Source of the DNA: Criblamydia sequanensis CRIB-18
GTDB lineage: Bacteria; Chlamydiota; Chlamydiia; Chlamydiales; Criblamydiaceae
Direction of reading: 5' to 3'
NCBI RefSeq assembly: GCF_000750955.1
Contig: NZ_CCEJ010000008.1
Span: 124,001-188,000 of the forward strand
Length of the DNA: 64,000 bases
Made by a program: the position numbers and the translations under genes
In this document: piece by piece, positions 61,391-64,000 of the stretch
Layout: each line of letters begins with the position of its first letter
Position numbering within the stretch: the first letter of the stretch is position 1
Notes under the pieces: generated by a model
Databases searched by the model: none
What the model was told of the DNA's origin: nothing
What the model saw: the letters and a program-made list of their open reading frames with translations, nothing else

Positions 61391-62619
61391 CCTTCTTTAG
61401 ACCTTTTAATAGGGATAAGGCAAACCGTAATATCGTCTCTTGAGCCGGCTTTCCTTGCTTTTTTTACAATAGCTTCAGTCAATACCTCCAAAGGCATTGT
61501 AGCATCATTTTCAAAAATAAAATCATGAAGTTCTTGATTGGAGGCCACATCCGTTAAGCCATCTGAGGTGAGCAGGACATAGCCTTCAATGTCTTTTAAA
61601 TCAACGATCGTAAAGGCGGGTTTAGATGAAATGACTTTTGAATGATCTTCTTGAAGGTCTTTCAAGTATTCATCGCCAATCGCTCGTGTGATAGCAAGAC
61701 TGCCTTGAACCCTATTACGAATAATCGAACCCCCTCTATTAAGGACTTTTCTTTTCCCTCTTGCACTTGTTGCTTTAAAGTCAAAAGATAAGTCTAAAGG
61801 CGCCTTGTCTTTTCTAAATAAAATCGCTCTTGAATCTCCAAGATTTGAAATAACGGCTTTGTCTTGAACAAAAAGCGCCATGACAGCTGTCGTTCCCGGG
61901 TTTTTTATATTCGGGTTTTCGCTTTCCATGTAAGCTTTAAAGGCTTGATTGAGACGAACCGAAGTTAAAGATAAGCTATTTGCTATTTCAAAAAGAAGGC
62001 CTTCTTTATTGAAAGTTTCTAAGGCCATCGATAAATTTTCTTGCAAATGATTTTCGCAAAACGAAGCGGCTTGCCGCCCTCCATGGCCATCAAATAAGGC
62101 ATAAAGCGGGGCTTCGACTTTTTCACCAAGAGAAAGCAAGGGTAGGGAAAAAGAGACAAAGCCATCTTGATTTTCGTTGTAACGGCTTCCTTTATGAGTG
62201 GATAAGCTGCCATGATGGGGCCCGACAATTTTAGTTTCAAGACCGTTTAGAGGTTGAATAGAGGCTTTTTTAAAGTAGGTATCCGGTAGAGCGGACGATT
62301 GATTTAAGATATAATCGAATTCTTTACGGACTTTCGCTTCCAACTGATGAGATGAAAGAAAAAGGGTTAATTCGTCTAAGTGGGGAGGCTCTAAATTCCT
62401 AAAAAATCGTTGCAACTCTATTTTTAATGTTTCATCCAGGTCGTTATATTTAGTGGGCTTGCATCTTTCTTTTGTTAAAACGCTTTCTTTTTCATTTTGA
62501 GAAGCCATTAATAAACTAATAGCCGAAGGAATAGGCGGCGTCCTTTGCGACGATGGAGGGGTAGGGGATTCATTATTTTCAATTTCACTAAATTTTCGCT
62601 TTACGCCTGAAAAATTCAT
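61387..62619 (-). CDS. PP2C-family Ser/Thr protein phosphatase
   Basis: A metal-dependent serine/threonine phosphatase. After a disordered, proline/serine-rich N-terminus of about 130 residues come the PP2C motifs: ENQDGF (149-154), LFDGHGGRQAASF (D177), GTTAVMAL, SNLGDSRAIL, TRAIGDEYLK, LLTSDGLTDV and GSRDDITV. All catalytic aspartates appear present. The domain looks eukaryote-like, and the N-terminus starts with a basic KRKF cluster, so action on host proteins after secretion is possible but not shown; control of a bacterial kinase is the alternative. AAAGG precedes the ATG. It lies 20 bases after the 441-residue gene and probably shares its transcript. Confidence 0.9.
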   Translation of the reverse strand: MNFSGVKRKFSEIENNESPTPPSSQRTPPIPSAISLLMASQNEKESVLTKERCKPTKYNDLDETLKIELQRFFRNLEPPHLDELTLFLSSHQLEAKVRKEFDYILNQSSALPDTYFKKASIQPLNGLETKIVGPHHGSLSTHKGSRYNENQDGFVSFSLPLLSLGEKVEAPLYALFDGHGGRQAASFCENHLQENLSMALETFNKEGLLFEIANSLSLTSVRLNQAFKAYMESENPNIKNPGTTAVMALFVQDKAVISNLGDSRAILFRKDKAPLDLSFDFKATSARGKRKVLNRGGSIIRNRVQGSLAITRAIGDEYLKDLQEDHSKVISSKPAFTIVDLKDIEGYVLLTSDGLTDVASNQELHDFIFENDATMPLEVLTEAIVKKARKAGSRDDITVCLIPIKRSKEG

Positions 62620-62639
62620 ATTATTACCTTTATTTAATT

Positions 62640-63965
62640 TTAAGCTTTGAAAGTAGATGTGATAAAAGCGCTCGCTCTTTTTTGAAACCCGGGGAGTATA
62701 AGGGATAGGAATCCTTCTTCTAAATGTAATTTTAGTAAAATCGTATAAATTTCTTTGGGAAGTTTGACAGGGTCTTCTATAGGGAGTTCTTTCATCATTT
62801 TTTTTCTGATTTTCATGCCGATTCTTTTCATTTTATTATGCAGCTTTTCACCGGCTTTAATGGTCCCTATACTTTTAATATTGTGCTTGCTGAGACAGGC
62901 GATTCCTTCAGCAGAGAGTTCCGTCTCTTCAACAAGATTATGCAAAACTTCTTTAAAGTAGGCGGCTTCTTTGTGTTCATGCAGCTTTGACTCATCAAAA
63001 AGAGCCCTCATGATGGTTCTGTTGTTTTTACTAACTTTATAAATAAACGTTTCAAGTTTGTTAAAATTAAAATCCCCATTGGTGGTAGGTTTAGAGGTGT
63101 GCAAAACTTTTTTATCATTATAGTAGAGATATTCTGCTTCATAGTTATTAGGCGTGCTATTTGTTTCAATGCAAGCTTTAATTTGACCTACAAGAGGATG
63201 TAAAAAGTAGGCATCTTCTTCCTCAAGAAATGAATCGCTAATCCAATTTCTTTCTAAAATAGAGGTTTTCAAACGTTCTCTGATTTGAAACCTGCCTTCA
63301 GGGTCTAAAAAAATAAATTTAGGAAAACGAATTCCGCCCCCGCTTGTCTTAGCTATGAATTCCCTAATTTCTAAAATAGCTCTATTTCGAGCAATGGCTA
63401 CGACTTGATTTGGATTTTCATCCATTAGAAATATGCGGGTTTCATTTTTTTCTTTCTTAACCCCGATAATCTCATCTCCAAGAGTGATTGTTCGATCTTG
63501 AATCATAATTTTTGCTCCCTTAACAAGGCTCTTTTGGAAAGCAAGCTGTTTTTTATCCTCTCCATTTATTAAAGAAAGACCTTCACGGAATAACTCTACT
63601 TCAAGGCGGGCAAGAGAGGGGGCCGGAAGAAAAGAATTCTGATGATAAACCTGAAGATGGTCAACAAATGCTTTTAATCCTTTATGCAGATGGGTTTGCT
63701 CGACTTTTTTATTGGTTTTTATTGCTAAAATCCATTCCGTAAGCGCGTAGCTATCTTCTTGCTTCAAAGCTTTATTGAAGCATATTTTGGTTAAAATCGG
63801 GTAGGGCAGGTTCACTTCGGAAAGACGTTCTAAATTTAAAAGGGCATCATACCTTATAGATTCTTTAGCTAAAGAGAAATCAAAGGAAAAAAAAGGGTCT
63901 ATGGAGTTTGGGTTTTGAAGTTTTATTTCCTCAAAAACCGGGATCGCCTTACCTTTGACTTTCAT
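62640..63965 (-). CDS. Hypothetical protein, possibly 5'-truncated by the window edge
   Basis: I do not recognise this protein, of at least 441 residues. It is hydrophilic and basic, mixed alpha/beta, with a positively charged helix (KLHNKMKRIGMKIRKKMMK) near residue 385 and no membrane segment or signal. The frame stays open beyond the ATG at 63965 to the window end, and no ribosome site precedes that ATG, so the real start may be further out. It is upstream of the PP2C gene on the same strand, which suggests a substrate, partner or co-secreted factor. Confidence 0.6.
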   Translation of the reverse strand: MKVKGKAIPVFEEIKLQNPNSIDPFFSFDFSLAKESIRYDALLNLERLSEVNLPYPILTKICFNKALKQEDSYALTEWILAIKTNKKVEQTHLHKGLKAFVDHLQVYHQNSFLPAPSLARLEVELFREGLSLINGEDKKQLAFQKSLVKGAKIMIQDRTITLGDEIIGVKKEKNETRIFLMDENPNQVVAIARNRAILEIREFIAKTSGGGIRFPKFIFLDPEGRFQIRERLKTSILERNWISDSFLEEEDAYFLHPLVGQIKACIETNSTPNNYEAEYLYYNDKKVLHTSKPTTNGDFNFNKLETFIYKVSKNNRTIMRALFDESKLHEHKEAAYFKEVLHNLVEETELSAEGIACLSKHNIKSIGTIKAGEKLHNKMKRIGMKIRKKMMKELPIEDPVKLPKEIYTILLKLHLEEGFLSLILPGFQKRASAFITSTFKA

Positions 63966-64000
63966 TTTTACAAAAGATAGAGTCGAATCATTCCAAGCTG

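Noticed and set aside
1-64000. Mobile elements or prophage
   Set aside because: No transposase, integrase, terminal inverted repeats or target duplications were recognised.

Overview
The window looks like the chromosome of an amoeba-associated (environmental) chlamydia, i.e. a Chlamydiota member outside the Chlamydiaceae. I infer this from the gene set, not from a search: a stand-alone nqrA (Na+-NQR subunit A away from the other nqr genes), a GspD-E-F-pseudopilin locus led by a gene in the position of C. trachomatis CT573, pepP beside mutL, a groESL operon with a CIRCE site, a protein with the bilobed hydrophobic domain typical of inclusion membrane (Inc) proteins, and several very large lineage-specific proteins. 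The DNA is AT-rich and densely coded on both strands. No phage, insertion sequence, CRISPR array or rRNA was seen.

Region 1 (1-13.1 kb) holds two homologous giant genes. The first is cut by the left edge. The second encodes 3115 residues and carries superfamily-2-helicase-like motifs (GTGSGKS, DEGH, SATPG, QGVGRLRE), followed by a hydrophobic segment and a conserved C-terminal domain. A family 2 glycosyltransferase lies between them on the other strand. This pair is the best candidate for an undescribed system.

Region 2 (13.1-31 kb) holds an outer-membrane YjbH-type protein, nqrA, prmA, an FmdB-type zinc ribbon protein, groES-groEL with a promoter and CIRCE element, a NamZ-type exo-muramidase (DUF1343), a PutA-like proline catabolic enzyme and a UvrD/PcrA helicase. 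After these come three host-interaction candidates: an Inc-like protein, a 274-residue unknown, and a multi-pass membrane protein with twelve PLQE repeats.

Region 3 (31-41.6 kb) is mainly housekeeping: M24 peptidase, mutL, CCA/poly(A) polymerase, TrmH-type methyltransferase, rsgA, eno, two small unknown genes, a 2-Cys peroxiredoxin, and a metallo-beta-lactamase-fold hydrolase whose start codon directly abuts a tRNA-Arg(ACG) gene.

Region 4 (41.6-51.1 kb) holds a 1.7-kilo-residue Rhs/YD-repeat protein ending in a lipase-like HSLGG domain, the TrkA/TrkH potassium uptake pair, a likely 2-oxoglutarate/Fe(II) oxygenase and a small membrane protein.

Region 5 (51.5-61.4 kb) is one ten-gene plus-strand operon for a type II secretion-like system: CT573-like gene, gspD, gspE, gspF, four pseudopilin-like genes and an anchored last gene. 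The right edge has a PP2C phosphatase and an unrecognised gene that may run off the window.
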